This document shows positions 1 to 7,181 of a DNA stretch of 64,000 bases, piece after piece (the first letter of the stretch is position 1; each line of letters starts with the position of its first letter). Both the position numbers and the translations under genes were made by a program. The DNA lies in NCBI RefSeq assembly GCF_039522365.1, contig NZ_BAAADJ010000062.1, positions 1-64,000 of the forward strand. Direction: 5' to 3'. Source of the DNA: Bacillus carboniphilus (GTDB lineage: Bacteria; Bacillota; Bacilli; Bacillales; JC228). The notes beneath the pieces are model-generated. The model worked only from the letters and a program-made list of their open reading frames with translations. It was not told the DNA's origin and ran no database searches.

Positions 1-99
1 TTCCGCGTCACCACGGACACCCTTGCGTTAAGCTACTGCTACTTCTGCCTTCACAGTTCGGGACTTGCACCCTATAGATTGCACCCATGCTGGGCGCAC
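1..99 (-). mobile_element. Group II intron (class C type), 5' end only
   Basis: Read on the minus strand from position 99 the sequence begins GTGCGCCCAGCATGGGTGC and continues through GGGTGCAAGTCCCGAACTG, AGCTTAACGCAAGGGTGTCC and GTGGTGACGCGGAA. These are the conserved 5' end and domain I segments of bacterial group II introns. The intron starts nine bases after the stem of an intrinsic terminator (102-139), which is the insertion preference described for class C introns such as B.h.I1 of Bacillus halodurans. Only the first 99 bases lie in the window; the reverse transcriptase and domains V/VI would be to the left. The family call comes from recalled consensus and was not aligned. Confidence 0.85.
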
Positions 100-101
100 A
101 A

Positions 102-139
102 AGGAAAACCTCACAACGACTTAATTGTTGTGAGGTTTC
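102..139 (-). terminator. Intrinsic terminator; insertion target of the intron
   Basis: The nine-base stem CCTCACAAC (109-117) pairs with GTTGTGAGG (127-135) and is followed on the minus strand by TTTTCCTTT. It ends transcription from the YetF-like gene at 166-624. The group II intron begins at the end of this T tract. A T-rich run (136-139) also follows on the plus strand, so it may work both ways. Confidence 0.8.
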
Positions 140-144
140 TTATA

Positions 145-176
145 GTGGGACAAGGTTCCTGTCCCCTATGTCCCAC
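145..176. repeat. GGGACA palindromic repeat, copy 1
   Basis: GTGGGACAAGG, a short centre with CCTGTCCC, then TGTCCCAC. It lies between the terminator (102-139) and the YetF-like gene, and overlaps that gene's 3' end: the last residues (GGT) and the TAG stop at 166-168 fall inside the repeat. Confidence 0.9.
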
Positions 177-624
177 CTTTACGTTTACAATTGATTTTTC
201 CACTGATTTCAAGGATTCCGATTTCTACCTTTTCAATATCCCACACACCGACATTCCTTAAAAGTGTGTCGAGTTCCTCTTTGCTCATTTGTTCTTCTTC
301 CATGACTGCATCAATGACCTTCCCATTTTTGATGATGGTTTTCGGTTCACCCTGTGAGATGGTTCTGGCAGTTTTAGACTTTTTACTGATGGTTTTGATG
401 ATGTATATGAGCACCGTCCATACCAGCATTGCAAAAATCAGGTGAACCAAATGATACTCGTTGGAAAGGGAAATACTGACCACCATTTCGGCAAGGACCA
501 CGACAAAAATCATATCAACAGGTGTGATTTGAGAAAATTCTTTATTCCCCATGAACCTATATATACCAAGTAGCAGCAATAAACCAACAGTGAACTCCAA
601 TCCTATGCTTAGATATTCGTTCAT
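166..624 (-). CDS. YetF/DUF421 family membrane protein, short form
   Basis: 152 residues. Three hydrophobic segments (about 8-25, 36-54, 58-76) are followed by a small soluble domain. The motif QITPVDMIFVVVLAEMV is the DUF421/YetF signature (compare B. subtilis YetF, YkjA, YdfR). Family members are commonly longer, so this is a short version with a reduced C-terminal domain. Members are found in spore formers and their biochemical role is not settled. The start is supported by AAGGAGATAAG just upstream. The last residues (GGT) and the TAG stop are encoded by GGGACA repeat copy 1, so the natural C-terminus may have been altered by the repeat. Confidence 0.8.
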   Translation of the reverse strand: MNEYLSIGLEFTVGLLLLLGIYRFMGNKEFSQITPVDMIFVVVLAEMVVSISLSNEYHLVHLIFAMLVWTVLIYIIKTISKKSKTARTISQGEPKTIIKNGKVIDAVMEEEQMSKEELDTLLRNVGVWDIEKVEIGILEISGKINCKRKGGT

Positions 625-905
625 ATCTTATCTCCTTTTAAAAAGAGATGAATCTATCCATTGGTATACTTTATCGGAGCCATTTGAAATTTATGACCTC
701 CACTATAGAACATAGAAGAGTATAAATATGCTCCAAATTATGGGAAAATCGCAACCTCTGCCTGGGTCAACCTTCACATTATTTACTTATTATCAAAGTA
801 ACTGGGACAAGGTTCCTGTCCCCTTGTCCCACTTTTAGTTTTTTGAAACTTCATACAACTTTTCACGTATATATAGTACACACTCTTGAAAAGGAGGGAT
901 GACGA
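625..905. other. Intergenic region, 281 bp
   Basis: Divergent promoter region between the YetF-like gene and the coiled-coil protein gene. It contains one GGGACA repeat (803-832). No RNA structure or further gene is seen. Confidence 0.5.
803..832. repeat. GGGACA palindromic repeat, copy 2
   Basis: TGGGACAAGG-TTCCTGTCC-CCTTGTCCCA: ten-base arms, perfect inverted repeat. This is the only full copy placed upstream of two divergent genes rather than at a stop codon. Confidence 0.9.
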
Positions 906-1523
906 GTGAGAGAACGCTTCAGGACTTATCTTCTGATCCTCTTATTGCTCATTACAGCGATTGGTATTTTCTTAAGCCTCAGGACTTTTAATCTGGCAAA
1001 GGAACTACAAGAGGAAAAGGAAGAATTGATTCAAAACGTTGCTACCTTAGAGGGAGAACTACAAGACAGTTCAAACCGAACTGAAGAGCTACAGGGAAAA
1101 AATAGTCAATTAGAAGAAGATCTTTCTTCCCTCAAAGATGAAATAGATGCCATAAAATCACCGATTCCATATCAAGACATTCAAGACGCCATCAAAACTG
1201 TCGAGTCTTATAAGTCAGTGGAAAAGCTTGCGGAAGTCAATGAGCTCCTTGCACGTGAAAATGGAATTGGTTTATACTTCATGAACCGTGAAGAGGAATG
1301 TCCATGTGGAATATCGTTTAGTAGTAGATCATTCGAATGGATACCAAACGCAGTTCTCGACCTTAAAGAATTCAAAATGGAAAACGAAAAACTACTTCTT
1401 ACCTATAGCACTATTGATGACATTAAACATGATTACCAATTTGTCCTATCAAAAGGATTGGGCAGAAGTGAACCCATTGAGGGCTGGTATATCGAGGATA
1501 TAAACCTCATAGCAAAGGAATAA
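906..1523 (+). CDS. Membrane-anchored coiled-coil protein of unknown function
   Basis: 205 residues from a GTG start preceded by AAAGGAGGG. One N-terminal membrane segment (about 7-26) is followed by a charged heptad-like region rich in Glu, Leu and Lys (about 30-85, coiled coil) and a globular C-terminal domain containing the pair CPC. The likely topology is a short cytoplasmic tail with the coiled coil and domain outside the cell. No family is recognised. It converges on the response regulator gene, with repeat copy 3 between the two stops. Confidence 0.75.
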   Translation: MRERFRTYLLILLLLITAIGIFLSLRTFNLAKELQEEKEELIQNVATLEGELQDSSNRTEELQGKNSQLEEDLSSLKDEIDAIKSPIPYQDIQDAIKTVESYKSVEKLAEVNELLARENGIGLYFMNREEECPCGISFSSRSFEWIPNAVLDLKEFKMENEKLLLTYSTIDDIKHDYQFVLSKGLGRSEPIEGWYIEDINLIAKE

Positions 1524-1527
1524 AACA

Positions 1528-1557
1528 TGGGACAGAGGTTCCTGTCCCCCTGTCCCT
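1528..1557. repeat. GGGACA palindromic repeat, copy 3
   Basis: GGGACAGAGG, central CCTGTCCC and TGTCCC. It lies between two convergent genes, 5 bases after the TAA at 1521-1523 and abutting the TGA stop (1557-1559) of the response regulator. It probably acts as a shared transcript end. Confidence 0.9.
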
Positions 1558-2249
1558 CATCCTTTAAACCGATACCCCACTCCCCAAACGGTTTCGATAT
1601 ACTCTGGGTCAGATGGGTTCTTCTCAATTTTCTCTCGGATTTTTCGAATATGAACCGTGACTGTCGATATATCCCCCATCGAATCAATCCCCCAGATCCG
1701 TTCAAACAAATCATCTTTGCTGAACACACGGTTTGGATTCGAGGCTAAGAAAACCAGCAAATCAAATTCTTTCGAGGTAAAAACTGTCTCTGCCCCCTCC
1801 ACAAATACACGCCTGGACGAACGGTCAATCACAAGGTCTCCCACTCTCAGCTCATCTCCACCACTATTCCCGCTACGATTCACCAACCGTTCATAGCGTG
1901 CCAAATGAGCCTTCACCCTCGCCACCAGTTCACTCGGACTAAACGGCTTCACCATATAATCATCCGCGCCTAATCCAAGCCCACGAATCTTATCAATATC
2001 CTCTTTTCGAGCCGTCACTATAAGAATCGGAATATCCTTCTCGCTTCTCAATTGCTTACAAATTTGAAAGCCATCTACGCCAGGCAACATCACATCTAAA
2101 ATCAATAAATCAAAATCCTCACGAAGGGCCCGCTCCAACCCAGACTGTCCATGAGTCTCAATGGTGACAGAAAATCCATCAATCTCCAAGTAATCCTTCT
2201 CCAACTCCGCAATACTTCGTTCATCTTCCACAATCAGAATCTTCTTCAT
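1557..2249 (-). CDS. OmpR-family DNA-binding response regulator
   Basis: 230 residues. Receiver domain 1-115 has the acidic pocket (E8, D9), phospho-acceptor D52 in LLILDVMLPG, T79 and K101. The winged-helix DNA-binding domain (about 132-229) ends in the typical VWGVGYRFKG. It would be phosphorylated by the adjacent kinase, with which it overlaps by four bases (ATGA). No target operon is evident nearby, so the regulon is unknown. Because the kinase is interrupted by a stop codon, the regulator may now be an orphan unless readthrough or another kinase serves it. Confidence 0.93.
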   Translation of the reverse strand: MKKILIVEDERSIAELEKDYLEIDGFSVTIETHGQSGLERALREDFDLLILDVMLPGVDGFQICKQLRSEKDIPILIVTARKEDIDKIRGLGLGADDYMVKPFSPSELVARVKAHLARYERLVNRSGNSGGDELRVGDLVIDRSSRRVFVEGAETVFTSKEFDLLVFLASNPNRVFSKDDLFERIWGIDSMGDISTVTVHIRKIREKIEKNPSDPEYIETVWGVGYRFKG

Positions 2250-3364
2250 CCCATCTTCTCCTCATAGGGCTTAAACTTTAAATAAATCGTCGTCCCTTCT
2301 CCTAACCGACTTTTCGCCCACGTTTCCCCACCATGCTCTTCCATAATCCGTTTCACGATGGCAAGCCCTAACCCGCTTCCTCCAGTCGATGCCTGTCTGG
2401 ACTGGTCTGCTCGATAAAAACGATCGAAAATGTAAGGGAGTGCGTCCTCCGAAATCCCTTTCCCATTGTCTTTTATCGATACCATTACATACTCACTCTT
2501 CCTAACCAACCCAATAGAAATCCGTTTCTCATCCTTATCCAAATGATTCACTGCATTCTGAATCACATTCGCAAACACGCGCCTTAAATGCTCTCGATCC
2601 GCTTTGGTATAAAAATCCCCACCGTCATCCTGAATCTGAACCTCAACCTCAGCCCGCTCCAACTCATCCTTGAGCTCATCTATATAAAACTGAACAAACG
2701 TACGCAAATCCACTTTCTCAAAGTGAAAAGGAACCGCACTCACATCCAACTTCGAAAATAAAAACAACTCCTCAATCAAGTGGTCCAATTCATTCGCTTT
2801 CGTATGAATCGTTTGGATGTATCTCTCCATTTTCTCCGGTGTATCCGCCACACCATCCTGAATCCCTTCCACATAGCCCTTAATTGAGGTAATCGGCGTT
2901 TTCAAATCATGTGAAATACTCGCAATCAACTCTTTTCAATTCTCCTCATACTTCCTCTGCAACTCAGCAGACTCCTTTAGCCGTTGTCGCATCAACTCAA
3001 ACACTCTTGAAAGCTGCCCTAGCTCATCCTTCCCGCCAGTTTCCACTGTAAAATCAAGCTCCCCACGGCTAATTTTTTCTGCTGCTTCCGACAGCTTCCG
3101 AACCGGTTTCTGAATACTATTTGAAACCACATAGGTTAACAAGCCATTGGTCACAACTACTAAAAGCAACAAGCCTACATAACGAAGCGGTAAAAACACC
3201 TCAAACCTTTCTGCATATTGAGCCGAATGGTCTCCATCAGTACCTTCAAACCCGGTTCCACCAAACAAAGTTATACCTAACACAATTTCTATTACAAAAA
3301 ACCCAATAATGGGAATCACAATCATCGCGATATTAGACCAAATCAGTCGTTTTCGAATGGACAT
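2246..3364 (-). pseudogene. Sensor histidine kinase interrupted by an in-frame TGA
   Basis: The upstream part has a short N-tail, a membrane segment (about 10-32), a short extracellular loop, a second membrane segment and a HAMP domain ending in KYEEN. A TGA (2936-2938) follows, and the same frame goes on with KELIASISHDLKTPIT (HisKA with the phospho-histidine), then a complete HATPase (DNGKGI, FDRFYR, GSGLGLAIV). Homologues commonly read ENRKELIA, so the TGA most simply is CGA (Arg) changed to TGA. If read through the protein is about 372 residues, normal for the family. Start at 3364 is chosen for the AAGGTG seven bases upstream. A separate C-terminal product from the TTG at 2929 is possible but has no clear ribosome site. 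Confidence 0.85.
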
Positions 3365-3468
3365 ATGAACACACCTTACCAAATAAGCAAATTTTATAAA
3401 CTACTCTCCCCATGTTATAACACAAATCTTAAATATTTCTTAAAATTAAATACATCTCTTCATAAAAA

Positions 3469-3500
3469 ATAGACCAGTCAAGTTATATTGACTGGTCTAA
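3469..3500 (-). terminator. Intrinsic terminator
   Basis: TAGACCAGTCAA and its complement TTGACTGGTCTA around a short loop, followed on the minus strand by a run of T. It lies downstream of the lipoprotein/HD gene group. Confidence 0.8.
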
Positions 3501-3610
3501 AATAATCATCTTCCAAGCTTACCGTAATCTTTTTTCTTAACTGGCATTTGATTAATAAAATCAACGCTACCGTTTTTTTTTTCACAATCCTTGTTATCTT
3601 CCAATGTTCT

Positions 3611-4147
3611 TTATTCAATAGTAAACTCCGCTGTCAAATAATGCTCATCATAGTCCCCAGTATTTCTAAAATCCAGTAAATCTTTAACTATACGGTATTC
3701 TCCTTGATCCAAACTCCCATAAAGCCAATTCCAATCCACTGTCCATTCCGCCATATTTGAAGGAGCTAAGTCGTAGCCAATGGCATTAAAACCGTAGTCA
3801 CCATCTAAGGCTACAGGGACTTGATACCATACTCCGTTAATCTTCTTCTCCAACGAAAAATATTGACCATATACGCATTGCTTGTTGGAGTGATTCTCAA
3901 AAGTAACAGTCAATCCAGTAGACGAGATTGTTCCATCCTTTACAAACATGGTTACTCCATCTAAGCTATTGACAGTCTTATATATGGTGGGTTCCCAATC
4001 TGTCGTTTCTGGAAACGGGTCTACATTAGCTTCATGTAAGAAATCGTCTGTTCCTTTAGCTGAATGACTATTGTTTTTACTCCCGCATCCAAATAAAATT
4101 GTCAAACTTATTGCCATACAGAATAGGGCACACAAATATCTCTTCAT
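3611..4147 (-). CDS. Lipoprotein with bacterial Ig-like domain
   Basis: 178 residues from ATG 4147 (GGGTGG upstream); a longer open frame to 4213 has no ribosome site and would spoil the signal peptide. The signal peptide MKRYLCALFCMAISLT ends in a lipobox with cysteine (LFGCGS), so it is predicted to be lipid-anchored on the outer face of the membrane. Residues about 55-178 form one beta-rich domain of the kind annotated as a bacterial Ig-like domain in Bacillus proteins (VYGQYFSLEKKI, GVWYQVPV, LYGSLDQGEYRIVK). Role unknown. It is followed by a terminator at 3469-3500. Confidence 0.82.
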   Translation of the reverse strand: MKRYLCALFCMAISLTILFGCGSKNNSHSAKGTDDFLHEANVDPFPETTDWEPTIYKTVNSLDGVTMFVKDGTISSTGLTVTFENHSNKQCVYGQYFSLEKKINGVWYQVPVALDGDYGFNAIGYDLAPSNMAEWTVDWNWLYGSLDQGEYRIVKDLLDFRNTGDYDEHYLTAEFTIE

Positions 4148-4178
4148 GGAATCCACCCTATACGTATATTTTATGTAT

Positions 4179-4799
4179 TTATAGAATGGCCTCCTTAATG
4201 CTATTCGTGTCAATTCCAGCTTCTTTTAACTTTTCTTCAGCTTCTTCCTCTATTAAGTCTTTGAAGAGTTGTAGAATAGGGTCGAACCCAACGTGTTTAT
4301 CCATCATAAAGCTCATTTTGTGTTCTATTTCAATCCATGTTGAAATGTCAGCTTCATTATGTTGGATTTGTGCTTCTAGTTTATCTAGGGCATTCGCAAC
4401 TTTGGACTCGAACGTTTCTTTGTTTTCAAATTCGAACCATAGATTATATAGTTCTTCTCCCATTGCTCCCCCTAGAGTATCCCGTATCTTTTCAATAGAT
4501 TTAATTTCGTTCATTGCTTTTTGCTCTTTTACTGTATGATTATCCATAGTGTCAAAGGCAGGTATATCCCCTGCTTCAGCCTCAACTAAGTCATGGATGA
4601 TAATCATTTTTAATAATCTAGAACTATCTACTTTTTGTTTTAAATAAGGTTCTATTAACATAGCCATTAAAGATACTCTCCATGTATGCTCTGCCACACT
4701 TTCTTGTCTACCATTAGAAAGCCAACTGTGTCTCATTTCGAACTTTAATTTTTCTCCGAGTTTAATTATTTCTAGTATTTTTAAAAGGTCATTCTTCAT
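4179..4799 (-). CDS. HD-domain hydrolase (YfbR/HDDC2-like nucleotidase)
   Basis: 206 residues. An HD-superfamily metal site is visible: H38 in AEHTWR, H69-D70 in IIIHDLVE, and an Asp in ANALDKLEAQ. This arrangement is that of 5'-deoxynucleotidases (YfbR) and HDDC2-like proteins, which remove phosphate from deoxynucleoside monophosphates; the substrate here is not determined. Ribosome site GGGGGAAGAG precedes the ATG. The lipoprotein gene follows 31 bases downstream on the same strand, so they may be co-transcribed. Confidence 0.82.
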   Translation of the reverse strand: MKNDLLKILEIIKLGEKLKFEMRHSWLSNGRQESVAEHTWRVSLMAMLIEPYLKQKVDSSRLLKMIIIHDLVEAEAGDIPAFDTMDNHTVKEQKAMNEIKSIEKIRDTLGGAMGEELYNLWFEFENKETFESKVANALDKLEAQIQHNEADISTWIEIEHKMSFMMDKHVGFDPILQLFKDLIEEEAEEKLKEAGIDTNSIKEAIL

Positions 4800-4832
4800 T
4801 TCTCTTCCCCCTATAATGACGCTAGTGTAATG

Positions 4833-5306
4833 CTACTCTATTATCGTGTGAATAAGATTTCCTATAAATTGATCCTCAGAAACTACTCGAATTCCATTTC
4901 TCCTTAATAAGGCAGTTGTCACTCCATTGCGAGCAATTTTCTCTCCACTAAATCTACCGTTGTAAATGGTTGAACTACCACAAGAAGGACTATTCTCCTT
5001 TAGAACAACTACAGTTGCCTTCAATTTTTGGGCTTTTTCTAATGTAGCAATGGACCCTTTTATATAAAGGTCCGTTACATCTGCACCAGATTTCTCAATG
5101 ACTTTAGCTCTGCCATCCAGAACATCTGCACCATCTCCACCTACTATTTCCGCTGGCTCCCTTGGTGTTGAAAAACCTCCCAGTAATTCTGGACAAACGG
5201 TAACAGCATGATTTTCTTCCACTAATTGACGAATCTTCTCTTCCAAACTATGAGTCCCGTTATATCTTACATGTAACCCAGCCAAGCAAGAACTCACCAA
5301 AATCAT
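4833..5306 (-). CDS. DUF523 family protein
   Basis: 157 residues from ATG 5306 (GAGGTG upstream; the GTG at 5315 overlaps that site). The N-terminal VSSCLAG, then VCPELLGG and LKENSPSCGS are the conserved cysteine-containing motifs of DUF523, a family of about 145-160 residues of unknown function often found alone or fused to DUF1722. Conserved cysteines suggest a metal or cluster site, but this is inference. It lies 34 bases upstream of the HD gene. Confidence 0.85.
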   Translation of the reverse strand: MILVSSCLAGLHVRYNGTHSLEEKIRQLVEENHAVTVCPELLGGFSTPREPAEIVGGDGADVLDGRAKVIEKSGADVTDLYIKGSIATLEKAQKLKATVVVLKENSPSCGSSTIYNGRFSGEKIARNGVTTALLRRNGIRVVSEDQFIGNLIHTIIE

Positions 5307-5340
5307 GAATGACACCTCGTTAAATAATAGAATACTTTGT

Positions 5341-5646
5341 TTACCCCTTATTCTTTCTATACCTTTTATTTATTAAATTAAATACATATATCAATTCAAT
5401 AAGATATAACACACAAATAATGATAAAAATCATGACATTGGTTTGTGCTCTTTCAGTGTAAAAATCCCAACCAGCCATAAGAATCCAAACTGAGTACCAT
5501 ATATTTATTATGGATTGAACGATCAATAACCTATACGCCTTAACCAAAAGCAGTAAAACGGGGATAATACCCATAAATACAAAAAATTCAACGTCGGGGA
5601 ACCAACCATATGGTGTAAATCGTTCTGAAAATGTAAAAATATCCAT
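5341..5646 (-). CDS. Small membrane protein, unknown
   Basis: 101 residues from ATG 5646, with AGGGGTG upstream. Two or three hydrophobic segments (about 22-38, 43-60, 70-92 of the product) and a basic C-terminal tail (NKRYRKNKG). No recognised family. It lies upstream of DUF523 in the same direction. Confidence 0.6.
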   Translation of the reverse strand: MDIFTFSERFTPYGWFPDVEFFVFMGIIPVLLLLVKAYRLLIVQSIINIWYSVWILMAGWDFYTERAQTNVMIFIIICVLYLIELIYVFNLINKRYRKNKG

Positions 5647-5658
5647 TTTTACCAACAC

Positions 5659-5966
5659 CCCTATACTTCACTAATTCCATATTACTCCAACCAGACTAAC
5701 TTTGAAAAACAAAAATTAAAAATCTGTAAAATGTCAAAGACTATCAAAATAAAAAAATGGCGCAACAAATTCACGCCATTTTCTAGGTCATTTATTATTT
5801 TGCACTTGTACCACGCCTGTTTTACAATTAGTTTTAGCCCACTACCTCACAATCAAATAAAAAAATATACGACTGCTGAGTGAACCCACTGGATATCTCT
5901 ATGTTCTTGCACCGTCCTACGCGCCTTTTAGCAAAATATAACTTGCTTTTCATACAATTTTTCAAT
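5659..5966. other. Intergenic region, 308 bp
   Basis: AT-rich. It holds the hairpin at 5752-5787 and no convincing gene. It separates the housekeeping-like left arm from the defence-like island. Confidence 0.5.
5752..5787 (-). terminator. Putative intrinsic terminator
   Basis: AAATGGCG and CGCCATTT arms separated by about 11 bases, T-rich on the minus strand. It lies about 180 bases past the SBD-HNH stop. Confidence 0.55.
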
Positions 5967-6845
5967 CTAAACAGAATAATACCTCTCCGGACCTTTAAAC
6001 ACTTCCCTAACATGCCAGTTTACATAAGATATTTCTGGTCTATAAGCTGGATGAATGGGGGAACGAATTGACTGTCCGTGGTATCTCATCAGCCACTCAT
6101 CAAACCCATTTGTTCCATTAGCCGATTCAGCAACTAGGAAAGTTCTATTTTCAGCTAATGTAAAAACTCCCCTATCAAATAATTTATGATGCATGGAACA
6201 CAAGGCTATTCCATTCTCTTCCGTATCCGGTCCACCGGCTTGATGCCATTTTATATGGGCAGCTTCTATTCCCACTAAATGGTTCCCTAGCCGAACATTG
6301 AATCCACAAATTGCACAACTGTATTCATATGCTCGAAGTATCTTTTCTCTGAATCGAGGGTCTCTTTGCTTTTGCTTTTTACCTCTATATACTAATTCTA
6401 GGCCGACGTGCCTTAGGATGTCATCATGGAGGGTTTCAGGAAAATGCTCTTCTAACACAATCTCAACTAACTCATGAACCAAGTGAGGATGTTCCTCTAA
6501 AACCCTAGTTACTTCCTCTGTAAAACCACCACTTATATGCTTTTCTAACAGTAGTTTGTTACTAGGATTACTCCTATTGACCTGCATATCGAGCTCCCAA
6601 ATACCATCCCTTTGCAACCGTACGAATGGTTCTTCCGGGTGATAGGATTTTCTCTTTGGACCAAATTCCACTAGTAAATCTGTAAGGACTTCTCTTACTT
6701 CTCTATAGGGAATTAACCGATTCTTCCCTGCTTGAAAATGACTTAGAGCGTATAAAATTAAGAGAGGTTTATGAGGAGCACGTTGGCCTCCCTTTTTCCA
6801 GACTGATAGGTTATTGATTTTATCCTTTAGTTCTGTTGGTTTCAT
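5967..6845 (-). CDS. SBD-HNH endonuclease (phosphorothioated-DNA type IV restriction family)
   Basis: 292 residues from ATG 6845, chosen for GGAGG six bases upstream; a longer frame to 6965 overlaps the preceding gene. The N-terminal half carries RAPHKPLLILYAL, FGPKRKSYHPEEPF and LQRDGIWEL, matching the sulfur-binding domain of ScoMcrA-type enzymes that recognise phosphorothioate-modified DNA. The C-terminal half is an HNH nuclease with zinc cysteines: CAICGF, IEAAHIKWH, NGIALCSMHHKLFD. The expected action is cleavage of foreign DNA carrying Dnd-type phosphorothioates. It is the last gene of a three-gene minus-strand operon after the NERD helicase and a small CxxC protein. Recognition of sulfur rather than another modification is inference from the family. 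Confidence 0.87.
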   Translation of the reverse strand: MKPTELKDKINNLSVWKKGGQRAPHKPLLILYALSHFQAGKNRLIPYREVREVLTDLLVEFGPKRKSYHPEEPFVRLQRDGIWELDMQVNRSNPSNKLLLEKHISGGFTEEVTRVLEEHPHLVHELVEIVLEEHFPETLHDDILRHVGLELVYRGKKQKQRDPRFREKILRAYEYSCAICGFNVRLGNHLVGIEAAHIKWHQAGGPDTEENGIALCSMHHKLFDRGVFTLAENRTFLVAESANGTNGFDEWLMRYHGQSIRSPIHPAYRPEISYVNWHVREVFKGPERYYSV

Positions 6846-6870
6846 AGCAGCCTCCATAATGTCCAAGGTA

Positions 6871-7110
6871 TCATCTAAAACAGTGACCACATTTATGAAT
6901 CTGATCATTAGTTGCTTCAATGCTCGAGTAATACATATAATCGCCGTTTTTTCCTGAGTTATCAATAACCTTTGTTTTGAAATTTTGCGCCGTTACAAAA
7001 CTACATTTTACATGGTGTACTTTAGTAGGGTTAGCAATGTCAGAAATAACAAAATATCCTTGACCTTGTGTCTTTAATTGTTCGAACTTTGCAAGACTGT
7101 TAACTTTCAT
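6871..7110 (-). CDS. Small Cys/His protein between NERD helicase and SBD-HNH genes
   Basis: 79 residues from ATG 7110, preceded by GGAGGGG. It contains HHVKCSF in the middle and ends KCGHCFR, so one zinc could be held by these Cys and His residues. No membrane segment. No name is known to me, though small proteins with a VH..KCSFV..NFKTKV pattern exist in Bacillus. Spacing is 71 bases from the helicase and 25 bases to SBD-HNH, which suggests one transcript and a shared role. Confidence 0.7.
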   Translation of the reverse strand: MKVNSLAKFEQLKTQGQGYFVISDIANPTKVHHVKCSFVTAQNFKTKVIDNSGKNGDYMYYSSIEATNDQIHKCGHCFR

Positions 7111-7181
7111 AAACTCCCCTCCACCATTTATCCTTTTATAAACAATATTTATTTCCACTCTCTCATTTTACCAAAAGCAGC

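Noticed and set aside
79-261. Open frame of about 60 codons on the plus strand across the intron/terminator/repeat
   Set aside because: It crosses the intron end, a terminator and a repeat, has no ribosome site, and codes nothing recognisable.
2936-2938. TGA in the sensor kinase as a selenocysteine codon
   Set aside because: The position is normally Arg in a non-redox protein, and no SECIS-like hairpin or sel gene was seen.
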